A stretch of 64,000 nucleotides of DNA from Flavobacterium frigoritolerans. GTDB lineage: Bacteria; Bacteroidota; Bacteroidia; Flavobacteriales; Flavobacteriaceae. Position 1 is the first letter of the stretch. Every line of letters begins with the position of its first letter. The stretch covers positions 62,001 to 126,000 of the forward strand of contig NZ_JAOZEV010000013.1 in assembly GCF_025847275.1 (NCBI RefSeq), given 5' to 3'. A program made the translations under genes and the position numbers. Below, piece by piece: positions 33,973-42,962 of the stretch. The notes beneath the pieces were generated by a model. That model was not told where the DNA came from. It saw nothing but the letters and a program-made list of their open reading frames with translations, and did no database searches.

Positions 33973-34317
33973 CTAAACTATGGGTGGACCTCGAAGAGAA
34001 TATAAACTTCCGGAAAATAAAATAGTTGTTCCCGAAAAGCTAAAGAAATAAGGAATTTCATCATGAAAAACTGGTAACTGAAAAGTGAATTTTTCAGGTG
34101 TAATATAACTGCTTATCGCAAAATGACATACATAGCAATAATCGAAATTATGGTGCTGATGCGTTATTTCGGTATTTGTTACGTTATACTCGTGATGACA
34201 TTGTTTTTTTGAAAACTCTTGTACAATATGCTCATAACTATGGAATGACTGGAACAGCATTGAGAACAATACCGTCATCGTCAAAGAAATACTTAATATG
34301 AGCTGTTTTCTTTTCAT
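33973..34317 (-). CDS. Small His/Cys-rich exported protein next to the TonB receptor
   Basis: 114 residues. A hydrophobic N-terminal segment (LILSISLTMTVLFSMLFQSF) serves as signal or anchor. The core carries KKQCHHEYNVTNTEITHQHH and NFDYCYVCHFAISSYI, with paired His and a CxxCH motif. The C-terminus ends YSLRGPPIV, a tail also seen in DUF2946-like metal-associated proteins. Metal binding is therefore likely and the metal unknown. Same-strand position upstream of the TonB receptor suggests joint expression. Confidence 0.7.
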   Translation of the reverse strand: MKRKQLILSISLTMTVLFSMLFQSFHSYEHIVQEFSKKQCHHEYNVTNTEITHQHHNFDYCYVCHFAISSYITPEKFTFQLPVFHDEIPYFFSFSGTTILFSGSLYSLRGPPIV

Positions 34318-34537
34318 TCGCTACAAAGGTATAAAAAACATGTAAGCGAAATGAATACTATAGAAAAAAGGTTCTGAGGCACTAAGTTGCAAAGGAGCAA
34401 AGCTTTTCCTTTATAGCCTACCCAAAAAAATTAATCAAAAAGCTCATAAAAATTTAAAATATGCATTCAAATTTGAACAAATCATGACATAAAACAGAAT
34501 AATCAAAATCAAATCGCAACCGAAACACTCAAAATCT

Positions 34538-34545
34538 TATATTTG
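34538..34545 (+). promoter_or_regulatory. -7 box of the PorT-like gene
   Basis: TATATTTG fits the consensus exactly. Transcription would start near 34552, which rules out the in-frame ATG at 34547. Confidence 0.5.
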
Positions 34546-34612
34546 TATGGTTTATATCAAAATGCAAAAATCACTTATACTCTTGGAACAATCATTAAAA
34601 CCAAAATCCAAA

Positions 34613-35314
34613 ATGCGATTATTTTTTAGTTGTTTATTTTTAGTTTCGTTTCTGAATGTTTTTTCTCAGGAAGAAATGGCTCCTGCTACTGAAGCTCCAA
34701 AAGTAAAAATTGACTCTCTATATCGAGAAGATCAGTTTTATTTTGCGATTACCTATAATGCATTGAACAATGCACCAGAAGGATTATCGCAAAAGAAATT
34801 TTCAGCAGGATTAAGTTTTGGTTTTTTAAGAGATATGCCTATTAACAAAAATAGAAATGTCGCTATTGCAGCTGGTTTAGGTTTTAGTTACAAAAATTAC
34901 TTTCAAAATATTGCAATAACAGGAACTAGCGATGCTCCTATTTATAATGTAGTAAATTATTCTAATGTTAATTCAAACAAATTTACCCAATATTTAGTCG
35001 ATTTTCCTATTGAATTCAGATGGCGTACTTCTACTTATGAGAGTTATAAATTTTGGAGAATATACGGCGGTATAAAATTTAGTTATGTTTTATTTGACCG
35101 ATCTGTTTACAAAGATTCGGAACAAAAAGTAACCATTAAAAACAATAGTGATTTCGAAAAATTCCAATACGGTGTGTATATGTCAGCTGGATTTAATACT
35201 TGGAATATTTATGCCTATTATGGTTTAAAACCTTTATTTAAATCGGCAAAAACAACTACTGAAAGTATCGATATGAGAACAATGAATATTGGTATAATCT
35301 TCTATATCCTATAA
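34613..35314 (+). CDS. PorT-family outer-membrane beta-barrel protein
   Basis: 233 residues with signal peptide MRLFFSCLFLVSFLNVFSQ. The mature chain has eight or so amphipathic strands (FYFAITYNALNNAPEGL, FSAGLSFGFLRDMPINKNRN, VAIAAGLGFSYKNYF, WRIYGGIKFSYVLFD, YGVYMSAGFNTWNIYAYYGL) typical of small OMP_b-brl_2/PorT barrels. PorT (SprT in gliding Flavobacteria) works in type IX secretion, but I cannot tell the true PorT from paralogues. Upstream in-frame ATGs (34547, 34562) would bury the signal peptide. Confidence 0.65.
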   Translation: MRLFFSCLFLVSFLNVFSQEEMAPATEAPKVKIDSLYREDQFYFAITYNALNNAPEGLSQKKFSAGLSFGFLRDMPINKNRNVAIAAGLGFSYKNYFQNIAITGTSDAPIYNVVNYSNVNSNKFTQYLVDFPIEFRWRTSTYESYKFWRIYGGIKFSYVLFDRSVYKDSEQKVTIKNNSDFEKFQYGVYMSAGFNTWNIYAYYGLKPLFKSAKTTTESIDMRTMNIGIIFYIL

Positions 35315-35917
35315 CCAAAAAACTAAAAATAGTATTTGCGGAATTATCCCAATCAGTAATCCTATAATCAGTTCCTTATTGGTATGAGCATTCATTTCCA
35401 GGCGCGATGAAGCTACCAAACCATTCATTAATATAAAAAAAGCAACCCAATACATCATGTGGGGTACTTGAAGATGTCGACTCAATCCAATTGCGAAAAT
35501 CGTTAATCCGCTAATGGCTATCATGTGCAAACTGGCTTTTATTTTAAAAAAAGACAATACAAGTGCAATTATAGTACTAAACAATGCTCCTAAAAAGAAA
35601 AAATGCAACTCTGGATATCGCATAATCACTACACTACGCTTAACCAATAAAATAATTAAAAAACAATGAAGCACCAACGGAATCTTACGTTGTGCCGTTT
35701 CATGAATCATAATCGAATCGACATTTCCTGTTGAACGAAGCAACAAGAAAAACAACATTGGAACTAAAACCGTAATAATCAATATCTGAAAAAGAATAAA
35801 GAATTTCTCCTCATTGACAAATGCATCTTCTTTAAAAAAAAGATAAAACATACTCGCATACATCGAAATAAACAATGGATGGAATAGATAGGAAATTATT
35901 GGAAGAATCTTTTTCAA
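35309..35917 (-). CDS. Integral membrane protein, degenerate PAP2-like
   Basis: 202 residues with about six membrane helices. Late in the sequence it shows KIKASLHMIAISG and ASSRLEMNAHTNKELIIG, which line up with the PSGH and SRxxxxxHxxxD motifs of PAP2 phosphatases, although the Ser-Gly and Asp residues are changed and the KxxxxxxRP motif is missing. It may be an inactive or lipid-binding relative. Its stop codon overlaps the end of the convergent PorT-like gene by 6 bp, so no terminator fits between them. Confidence 0.65.
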   Translation of the reverse strand: MKKILPIISYLFHPLFISMYASMFYLFFKEDAFVNEEKFFILFQILIITVLVPMLFFLLLRSTGNVDSIMIHETAQRKIPLVLHCFLIILLVKRSVVIMRYPELHFFFLGALFSTIIALVLSFFKIKASLHMIAISGLTIFAIGLSRHLQVPHMMYWVAFFILMNGLVASSRLEMNAHTNKELIIGLLIGIIPQILFLVFWL

Positions 35918-36002
35918 CTGCTTGATTTTATTGTCTTGAACAAATATAAAAAAATATATGACTTTCTATAAAATGCTCAAAATTTTAACAGCAACTAAAA
36001 AA

Positions 36003-36133
36003 GGGAACGCAGATGAAGCAGATTTACTAAAATAAAGATGCTGATAAAAACTAATTTCAGAAAATGACAAAAGAAAAAATCCGCTTTTATCAGCGTTTTC
36101 GCCTTAGCGAAACTGTGTCATCCGCGTTCCATT
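36003..36133. repeat. Dispersed repeat (family 3)
   Basis: The ends GGGAACGCAGATGAAGCAG and GTCATCCGCGTTCC are inverted, with ATCCGCTTTTATCAGCGTTTT inside. The closest relative is 42828-42915; a decayed one lies at 63072-63128. The rest of this 370-nt gap has no recognisable feature. Confidence 0.65.
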
Positions 36134-36287
36134 ATAGACAAACTTTACAATTTGAATAATTGCATTTTTAAGAAAATATTAAAAACTCTTTTTCTACCTT
36201 TAATGTTTCAAATTATATCATGATTTCTAAATCATATTTATCATCAATTTGCGTTTTACATTTCAACACAAAACATTTCACAAAACA

Positions 36288-38759
36288 ATGCCTATAAATC
36301 TTAAAAACATAATTCAAACACTTCATGCTAAATGGTTTGGAGGTAATTCCGATATCAATATCGACCATATTTCTATTGATAGCCGTTCTTTACAAAACGG
36401 ACCTAAAACTTTATTTTTCGCTTTAAGCGGACCAAACAATAATGCGCATGACTACATTCCTGACTTAATCGAAAAAGGCGTTCATAATTTTGTGGTAACA
36501 CATATTCCTGAAAATTATACACAAAGAGCTAATTATATAGTTGTCGAAAATTCACTAACAGCTTTACAGGCAGTGGCTGCTTACTATCGAAGTCTTTTTG
36601 ATTTTCCTATTATCGGATTGACCGGAAGTAACGGCAAAACGATAGTAAAGGAATGGCTCAATTTCTTGTTGAGTCCTGACCATAACATTATAAGAAGTCC
36701 AAAAAGTTACAACTCACAGGTTGGCGTTCCTTTATCGGTGATTGCTATAAATGAGAAACACAATCTAGGTATTTTTGAAGCAGGAATTTCGACGGTTTCT
36801 GAAATGGATAAACTAGAAAAAATCATCAAACCTACTATCGGACTTCTTACCAATATTGGTTCGGCACACGACGAAGGCTTTTTAAATCTTGTACAAAAGA
36901 TAGATGAAAAACTACTTTTATTCAAAGAAACTCCCACAATTATTTACCAAAAAACAGAGGTTGTTCATTCTTGTTTGACACAATTTGCAGCCGAATATCT
37001 GCTGGAATCCAGAAAATTATTTTCTTGGAGTTTTACTGATAAAAATGCCGATGTTTTAGTTACTACAAAACAAACTCATAACGGAAACACATTAATTCGA
37101 TATGAATATATCGATGAAATAAATGAATTTACTATTCCGTTTCAAGATGATGCTTCGATAGAAAATGCTATTTCGTGCCTAATGGTTTTGTTGTGCTTAA
37201 AATACGATTCGGCTACAATCGAAAACCGAATGCATTTATTGTATCCTGTAGAAATGCGCTTGGAAGTAAAAAACGGAATTAACAATTGCAGTATAATCGA
37301 TGATAGTTATAGTTCCGATTTTCAATCGCTAAAAATCGCATTAGATTTTCTGGAAAGCCAGCATAAATTCAAAAAGAAAACCGTGATTTTATCCGATATT
37401 CTTCAGAGCGGTTTTACAAATGACGAATTATATTCGAAAGTGGCTCAACTTATCGAGTCCAATAAAATAACTCGTGTTATTGGGATTGGTTCGACCATTT
37501 CGTCTTTTAAAGATAAATTTACTAATTGCATAACATTTCCCGATACAGCAACATTCATTACGCATTATGAATCGTTGGATTTTGAAAATGAAACCATTCT
37601 TGTAAAAGGAGCACGTTCGTTTCAGTTTGAAGAAATTGTAGCATTGCTTGAGGAGAAAACACACGAAACAATTCTAGAGATTAACCTCAACGCTATTGGT
37701 CATAATCTTAATTTTTTTAAATCAAAAATAAATCCAGGCACCAAAATGATGGTGATGGTAAAAGCCTATAGTTATGGAAACGGTGGTCTTGAAATCGCAA
37801 AATTACTAGAACATCACAAAGTAGATTATTTGGGTGTGGCTTTTGCCGATGAAGGAATTTCACTTAAAAATGGTGGCATCAAACTACCGATTATGGTACT
37901 TAATCCTGAAACTACTACTTTTTCGGCTATTATTCAGCATCAATTAGAACCCGAAATTTATAGTTTAAAAGGACTCAATGCCTTTTTGAAAATTGCTAAA
38001 GAAAAGAAACTACATCATTTTCCCATTCATATAAAATTAGATACAGGAATGCATCGATTGGGCTTTGAAGCCAATACGCTCGATGAGTTAATTGCTACTC
38101 TAAAAGGGAATACAAACGTTGAGGTAAAAAGTATTTTATCGCATTTGGCAACAAGTGATGAGGAGAAACATTTTGACTTTGTCCTTTCTCAAATTGATTT
38201 ATTCGAAAAACTATCTTCTAAATTATTGGCGGCATTAGACATTAATCCAATTCGCCATATTCTGAATACTTCTGGAATTAGCAATTTCCCTCAGGCACAA
38301 TACAATATGGTGCGTTTAGGAATTGGTTTATACGGAGTTTCTAATGATCCAGCAGAACAAAAATATTTGGAAAATGTAAGCACATTAAAATCGATTATTT
38401 CGCAAGTAAGAACTATTCCTGCCGATGACAGCGTGGGATATGGGCGTCGGTTTATGGCCGAAAAAGAAACCCGAATCGCTACAATTCCGATTGGTTATGC
38501 CGACGGAATTGCCAGACTTTGGGGTAACGGAGTGGGCTTTGTAACTATAAAAGGGCAAAAAGCACGGATTATTGGAAACATTTGTATGGATATGCTCATG
38601 GTTGATGTAACTGCTATTGATTGCAAAGAAGGTGATGATGTAGTCATCTTTGGCGAAAGCCCAACTGTAATCGAAATGGCACAAGAATTACGCACGATTC
38701 CGTATGAAATTCTTACCAGTATTTCGCAACGTGTGAAACGCGTATTTTTCCGTCAGTAA
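36288..38759 (+). CDS. Bifunctional MurF ligase / alanine racemase
   Basis: 823 residues. The first 450 are MurF (UDP-MurNAc-tripeptide:D-Ala-D-Ala ligase): ISIDSRSLQNGPKTLFFAL, the P-loop GLTGSNGKTIVKEW, and GIFEAGISTVSEMDKLE. From about 455 follows a fold-type III alanine racemase with the PLP Lys in MMVMVKAYSYGNGGLEIA, the catalytic region GIGLYGVSNDP, IPIGYADGIARLWGNG and NICMDMLMVDVT. One protein thus makes D-Ala and adds the D-Ala-D-Ala dipeptide (via Ddl). This fusion is a known Bacteroidota trait. The ATG at 36288 is chosen over a TTG 39 nt upstream. Confidence 0.95.
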   Translation: MPINLKNIIQTLHAKWFGGNSDINIDHISIDSRSLQNGPKTLFFALSGPNNNAHDYIPDLIEKGVHNFVVTHIPENYTQRANYIVVENSLTALQAVAAYYRSLFDFPIIGLTGSNGKTIVKEWLNFLLSPDHNIIRSPKSYNSQVGVPLSVIAINEKHNLGIFEAGISTVSEMDKLEKIIKPTIGLLTNIGSAHDEGFLNLVQKIDEKLLLFKETPTIIYQKTEVVHSCLTQFAAEYLLESRKLFSWSFTDKNADVLVTTKQTHNGNTLIRYEYIDEINEFTIPFQDDASIENAISCLMVLLCLKYDSATIENRMHLLYPVEMRLEVKNGINNCSIIDDSYSSDFQSLKIALDFLESQHKFKKKTVILSDILQSGFTNDELYSKVAQLIESNKITRVIGIGSTISSFKDKFTNCITFPDTATFITHYESLDFENETILVKGARSFQFEEIVALLEEKTHETILEINLNAIGHNLNFFKSKINPGTKMMVMVKAYSYGNGGLEIAKLLEHHKVDYLGVAFADEGISLKNGGIKLPIMVLNPETTTFSAIIQHQLEPEIYSLKGLNAFLKIAKEKKLHHFPIHIKLDTGMHRLGFEANTLDELIATLKGNTNVEVKSILSHLATSDEEKHFDFVLSQIDLFEKLSSKLLAALDINPIRHILNTSGISNFPQAQYNMVRLGIGLYGVSNDPAEQKYLENVSTLKSIISQVRTIPADDSVGYGRRFMAEKETRIATIPIGYADGIARLWGNGVGFVTIKGQKARIIGNICMDMLMVDVTAIDCKEGDDVVIFGESPTVIEMAQELRTIPYEILTSISQRVKRVFFRQ

Positions 38760-38843
38760 TATTTTAGTTCATAATTAATTAAAATATGCAAAATATTACT
38801 TATTTTCGAGTGAGAAAAAATTTTAAACTAAACAATATCAATT

Positions 38844-39218
38844 ATGGGAATGTTATCTGAATTTAAGGAATTTGCAATGAAGGGCAACGTGGTAGATTTA
38901 GCTGTCGGTGTCATAATTGGAGCTGCTTTTGGTAAAATTGTGAGCTCGTTTATCGAAGATGTTATTACACCATTGCTATTAAAACCTGCATTGGATGCCG
39001 CGCATTTATCTTCAATTGAACAGTTAACTGCTTTTGGAGGCGTAAAGTATGGTTTATTTATTTCGGCAGTAATTAACTTTTTAATTGTTGCTTTTGTACT
39101 ATTTATGATAATCAAAGGGATTAATCATGCCAAGAAAAAAGATGTTGCTCCACCTGCTCCAGCAGCACCTACGCAAGAAGAATTATTGACTCAAATTAGA
39201 GATTTATTAAAAAAATAA
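38844..39218 (+). CDS. mscL: Large-conductance mechanosensitive channel
   Basis: 124 residues. The hallmark N-terminus MLSEFKEFAMKGNVVDLAVG, VIIGAAFGKIVSSFIEDVIT, second helix FLIVAFVLFMIIKGIN and a C-terminal bundle EELLTQIRDLLKK. It releases solutes on osmotic downshock. The gene stands 84 nt behind murF-alr and ends in a hairpin terminator. Confidence 0.96.
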   Translation: MGMLSEFKEFAMKGNVVDLAVGVIIGAAFGKIVSSFIEDVITPLLLKPALDAAHLSSIEQLTAFGGVKYGLFISAVINFLIVAFVLFMIIKGINHAKKKDVAPPAPAAPTQEELLTQIRDLLKK

Positions 39219-39240
39219 TCCGCTACACTATTGTCTAACT

Positions 39241-39267
39241 AAACCGTTCATAATCTGAACGGTTTTT
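39241..39267 (+). terminator. Terminator of mscL
   Basis: AAACCGTTCA and TGAACGGTTT with a 5-nt loop, followed by T residues. Confidence 0.85.
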
Positions 39268-39313
39268 CTTTTTTGTTACAAATATAACTTTTTGTTATTT
39301 TTTGTGAACCCGC

Positions 39314-39343
39314 TTGTTTTCAACTTCATTATACCTATTTTTG
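39314..39343 (+). promoter_or_regulatory. Promoter of asd
   Basis: TTG (39314-39316), 19 bp, then TATTTTTG (39336-39343): a full match to the Bacteroidota consensus, 40 nt before the ATG. Confidence 0.6.
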
Positions 39344-39382
39344 CACTTCAAATAACAAACATTCACAATAAAAAATATAAAA

Positions 39383-40372
39383 ATGAGAATAGCGATTGTA
39401 GGCGCTACCGGTATGGTTGGCGAAGTAATGCTAAAAGTATTGGCAGAAAGAAATTTCCCTGTTACAGAATTAATTTTGGTTGCATCTGAGAAATCAGTTG
39501 GTAAACAAATCGAATATAAAGGAACGAATTATACGGTAGTTGGATTACAAACGGCAGTTGATCTGAAAGCTGATATTGCTATTTTCTCAGCTGGTGGAGA
39601 AACTTCATTAGAATGGGCTCCAAAATTTGCAGCTGCAGGAACAACTGTTATCGATAACTCATCGGCTTGGAGAATGGATCCTACAAAAAAATTAATCGTT
39701 CCTGAAATCAATGCTTCAACTTTAACAAAAGAAGACAAGATTATAGCAAACCCAAACTGTTCGACTATACAAATGGTTTTGACATTGGCTCCTTTGCACA
39801 AAAAATACGATATCAAAAGAATTGTTGTTTCTACGTACCAATCTATCACTGGAACTGGTGTAAAAGCTGTAAAGCAACTTGAAAATGAATATGCTGGTAT
39901 AAAAGGTGAAATGGTTTATAAATATCCTATTCACAGAAATGCTATTCCTCATTGCGATAGCTTTGAAGAAAATGGATATACCAAAGAAGAAATGAAACTA
40001 GTTCGCGAAACTCAAAAAATTCTTGGTGACAATACTATTGCTGTAACTGCAACTGCAGTTCGTGTTCCTGTTGTTGGTGGACATAGCGAAGCAGTAAATG
40101 TTGAGTTTACAAATGATTTTGATGTAAATGAAGTACGTGAGATTTTACATCATACTGACGGTATTGTTGTTCAGGATAACCTTGACACATTTACCTACCC
40201 AATGCCTCTTTATGCAGAAGGAAAAAATGATGTTTTTGTAGGTCGTATTCGTCGTGACGAAAGCCAACCAAACACTTTAAATATGTGGATTGTTGCCGAT
40301 AACCTAAGAAAAGGTGCTGCAACAAATACAATTCAGATTGCAGAATATCTTGTAGCTGCAAAATTGGTATAA
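39383..40372 (+). CDS. asd: Aspartate-semialdehyde dehydrogenase
   Basis: 329 residues. NADP loop IVGATGMVGEVMLKVLAERN, active-site Cys in IANPNCSTIQMVL, YQSITGTGVKAVKQLE and the substrate-binding RVPVVGGHSEAVNVEF. It makes aspartate semialdehyde for lysine/diaminopimelate, threonine and methionine synthesis. Monocistronic, with its own promoter and terminator. Confidence 0.96.
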   Translation: MRIAIVGATGMVGEVMLKVLAERNFPVTELILVASEKSVGKQIEYKGTNYTVVGLQTAVDLKADIAIFSAGGETSLEWAPKFAAAGTTVIDNSSAWRMDPTKKLIVPEINASTLTKEDKIIANPNCSTIQMVLTLAPLHKKYDIKRIVVSTYQSITGTGVKAVKQLENEYAGIKGEMVYKYPIHRNAIPHCDSFEENGYTKEEMKLVRETQKILGDNTIAVTATAVRVPVVGGHSEAVNVEFTNDFDVNEVREILHHTDGIVVQDNLDTFTYPMPLYAEGKNDVFVGRIRRDESQPNTLNMWIVADNLRKGAATNTIQIAEYLVAAKLV

Positions 40373-40394
40373 TACACACAATTATATTAGATAA

Positions 40395-40427
40395 AAGCCG
40401 TAATCGCAAAATTGTGATTGCGGTTTT
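40395..40427 (+). terminator. Terminator of asd
   Basis: CCGTAATCGCAA and its near mirror TTGTGATTGCGG with a T run. It is closely related in sequence to the terminator at 41097-41131. Confidence 0.8.
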
Positions 40428-40496
40428 TGTTCGTTATAATAACTCCGGTTTTATAATTAAAAACTACATTTATAATTTCAACTAAGACATATTTAA

Positions 40497-41075
40497 ATGC
40501 ATAATTCAAATAACGAAAGTATAATAGAAACAATTCGGAAATTAGATTCTCAGATAGCAAGAACAAGAACTGATTATTACCAAGTGTTAAAAGAGCCTTT
40601 GAATGATTTAGAAATAAATGCATTAGAAGAAAAATATAAAATTAAAATCCCAACTGATCTAAAACTGCTTTACAAATGGAAGAATGGACAAAACCATAAT
40701 TCATTTGAATCATTTGTGAATAATTCGATGTTTATACCTCTAGAAGAAACACTTCAAATTGCAGCCGAAAATACTTCGATGATTGGAACTGATTTTGAAA
40801 TTGAAAATTGGTGGAATGAAAAATGGCTGCCTATTTTCCATAATGGTGGTGGAGATTATATTTGTTATGATTGTCATGGGACTTTCACAGAAAACAAAGG
40901 ACAACTAATTGAGTTCTGGCATGGTGATAACGACAGAAATGTTATATCACTAAATTTAGAAACTTTTATATCAAGGCTTACCCATTATTATGAAATTACC
41001 GAGCAGAAAGATTTTGATGAATACTTTGAAATCGAAAGTATTGATAATTACCCCAAAAGATTTATTGTCGAATAA
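40497..41075 (+). CDS. SMI1/KNR4 family protein (immunity-like)
   Basis: 192 residues. The SMI1/KNR4 pattern is clear: LNDLEINALEEKYKIKIPTD then LKLLYKWKNGQNHNSFES, MFIPLEETLQIAAEN, WLPIFHNGGGDYICYD and the final LETFISRLTHYYEI. In bacteria this superfamily supplies immunity proteins against contact-dependent and Rhs toxins. No toxin lies directly upstream, so it is an orphan here; the Rhs locus is 10 kb away. Cytoplasmic, no signal peptide. Confidence 0.82.
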   Translation: MHNSNNESIIETIRKLDSQIARTRTDYYQVLKEPLNDLEINALEEKYKIKIPTDLKLLYKWKNGQNHNSFESFVNNSMFIPLEETLQIAAENTSMIGTDFEIENWWNEKWLPIFHNGGGDYICYDCHGTFTENKGQLIEFWHGDNDRNVISLNLETFISRLTHYYEITEQKDFDEYFEIESIDNYPKRFIVE

Positions 41076-41096
41076 ATGAATCTCTTTTTTTAATAT

Positions 41097-41131
41097 AAAG
41101 CCGTAATCACAAAATTGTGATTACGGCTTTT
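41097..41131 (+). terminator. Terminator of the first SMI1 gene
   Basis: AAAGCCGTAATCACAA and its perfect complement with a T tail. The stem shares most bases with the asd terminator 700 nt upstream, so one may be a copy. Confidence 0.85.
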
Positions 41132-41197
41132 CTGCAGAAAAAGAGTATTCTCAACAATAAAAAAAGCCATATCTTAGCTACTATAAATACAAAACGC

Positions 41198-41707
41198 ATG
41201 AACTTCGATAACTATAAAGTAATCCCGAATTACAACACCCACAGAACCGACTTGTTTCTTGCTGATGATGAAGACATTCAGGCTTGCGAACAAACTTTAA
41301 ACATCACTTTTGACAACAATTATAAAGAATATGTTGTAACGTACGGAAGCGGAATTCTGGGTGGAACGTACGTAAGAATCTATCTTCCGGAAACAATAGT
41401 ACTCACTGTTGATGAATGGAAAAAAAGAATAAACGAATATTGGTTTTGGGATGAAGGAGCAGCTGTTTTAACAAAAGAGCAAGTTTTAGACTCAGTAAGA
41501 ATTGGAGATACTTTTGACGGTGACGAGATTATTCTCTATAAAAACGAGTATTACATTTTACCAAGAAATAGCGAAATGATATACAAAGCAGGTAAAACAC
41601 TCGAAGAAACTATAAATTGGTTATGCAATTCTGGAATTTTAACTGAAGCATTTTCCGAAAGAGAATTCGAACCTTTTGACCCAAGCGAATGGGGTGATAA
41701 ATTATAA
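41198..41707 (+). CDS. SMI1/KNR4 family protein (second copy, divergent)
   Basis: 169 residues. FLADDEDIQACEQTLNITFD and NNYKEYVVTYGSGILGG (the SMI1 N-terminal acid patch and turn), ETIVLTVDEWKKRI, EIILYKNEYYILPRNSEM and a C-terminal ETINWLCNSGIL. It is not a close copy of the neighbour at 40497. The ATG at 41198 is preferred; an upstream in-frame start would lie in the preceding terminator region. It probably shares a transcript with the DUF4265 gene 23 nt downstream. Confidence 0.75.
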   Translation: MNFDNYKVIPNYNTHRTDLFLADDEDIQACEQTLNITFDNNYKEYVVTYGSGILGGTYVRIYLPETIVLTVDEWKKRINEYWFWDEGAAVLTKEQVLDSVRIGDTFDGDEIILYKNEYYILPRNSEMIYKAGKTLEETINWLCNSGILTEAFSEREFEPFDPSEWGDKL

Positions 41708-41730
41708 TAAAACGATAGCATTTAAATAAA

Positions 41731-42195
41731 ATGGCAGAAGAACAAGACAAATATGTCAAAATACTTTTTAGATTTTTTAGTAAAATTCTTAACGAATCGG
41801 CTGTAGAAACATTATGGGCAACAACAATTAATGCTGAAAATGGGCTGTACAAATTGGATAATATTCCGTTTTATGCACCCGTTTCTTGTGAAGATGTTGT
41901 TTTTGCAGAATTCGACGAAACGGAACAAAAATTAGTCTATAAACAAACGATTGAGCATTCAGGAAATTCTACAATTCAGGTTATTGTATTAGATAAAAAC
42001 ATTCAAATAAACGATTTACGTGAAGTATTTAATGAACTCGGCTGTGAGTCTGAAAAATTCAATAAGGACTATTTTGTAATACAAATTCCAGCAGCTTTAA
42101 AATACGAACCGATCCGACAAAAATTAATCGAGTTAGAAGAAAACAAGATTATAAATTATGCTGAACCTGATTTATCAGATAATCATTGGTATTAA
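41731..42195 (+). CDS. DUF4265 family protein
   Basis: 154 residues. DUF4265 features: the opening KYVKILFRFFSKI, ETLWATTINAENGLYKLDNI with PFYAPVSCEDVVFAEF, and the central GNSTIQVIVLDKNI followed by LREVFNELGCESEKFNKDYF. DUF4265 proteins are often found among immunity genes of polymorphic toxins, but a role is not established. Close spacing to the SMI1 gene supports an immunity-array reading. Confidence 0.75.
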   Translation: MAEEQDKYVKILFRFFSKILNESAVETLWATTINAENGLYKLDNIPFYAPVSCEDVVFAEFDETEQKLVYKQTIEHSGNSTIQVIVLDKNIQINDLREVFNELGCESEKFNKDYFVIQIPAALKYEPIRQKLIELEENKIINYAEPDLSDNHWY

Positions 42196-42299
42196 AAGTT
42201 GTAAAGCGTCAAATGAAAATAGTAGAATGAGATTTGTAAAATGACAAAAACTTAATTCACTAATAGTCTTTACAATAAAAACAGAATAATTAGTCATTC

Positions 42300-42827
42300 A
42301 TGGAAACGATACAAATTACAAAAGTCACGATAACAGATATTGAAAAACTGCAAAACATAGGAAGACAGACGTTCCTAGAAACTTTTTCGAAGCCTAATAC
42401 GGAGGAAAACATGAACAATTATTTGTCTACTAGCTTTGCCTTTGATAAACTTAAAAAAGAAATTGAAAATCCAGATTCTGAATTCTTTTTTGCAGTATTA
42501 AATGATGCCGTTATTGGATACTTAAAAACAAATTCAGGAGACGCACAAACAGAATTAAAAGATAATAATGCCTTAGAAATTGAACGTATTTACGTTTCGC
42601 AAGAATTCTTAGGCAAAAAGGTTGGACAACTTTTGTATGACAAAGCGTTGCAAATTGCCAAAGAAAAAAATGCTGGCTATTTATGGCTTGGCGTTTGGGA
42701 ACAAAACCATAGAGCATTGGCTTTTTACAAGAAAAATGGCTTTGTAGAATTCGACAAACACATTTTTAAATTAGGAAATGACCCGCAAACAGATATAATG
42801 ATGAAGCTGACCTTAAATTGTCTATAG
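42300..42827 (+). CDS. GNAT family N-acetyltransferase
   Basis: 175 residues. GNAT motif A/B: EIERIYVSQEFLGKKVGQLL with YDKALQIAKEKNAGYLWLGV and WEQNHRALAFYKKNGFVEF. The N-terminal IEKLQNIGRQTFLETFSKPN is typical of the TDP-fucosamine/PaiA-like group. The substrate is unknown. It is followed by a dispersed repeat. Confidence 0.88.
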   Translation: METIQITKVTITDIEKLQNIGRQTFLETFSKPNTEENMNNYLSTSFAFDKLKKEIENPDSEFFFAVLNDAVIGYLKTNSGDAQTELKDNNALEIERIYVSQEFLGKKVGQLLYDKALQIAKEKNAGYLWLGVWEQNHRALAFYKKNGFVEFDKHIFKLGNDPQTDIMMKLTLNCL

Positions 42828-42915
42828 AGGAACGCGGATTAAACAGATTCGCGTTTAATCCGCGTTTTTACTTTTGTATCCCGATAGCTATCGGGACCGT
42901 ATCATCCGCGTTCCT
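42828..42915. repeat. Dispersed repeat (family 3) with the TCCCGATAGCTATCGGGA palindrome
   Basis: AGGAACGCGGATTAAACAG at the left, AATCCGCGTTTTTA inside, the 18-bp perfect palindrome at 42878-42895, and ATCATCCGCGTTCC at the right. The two ends are inverted. Confidence 0.7.
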
Positions 42916-42962
42916 TTCGCAAAGAGTTAGATAGAGTATTTACATTATTAATAAATGAAAAA

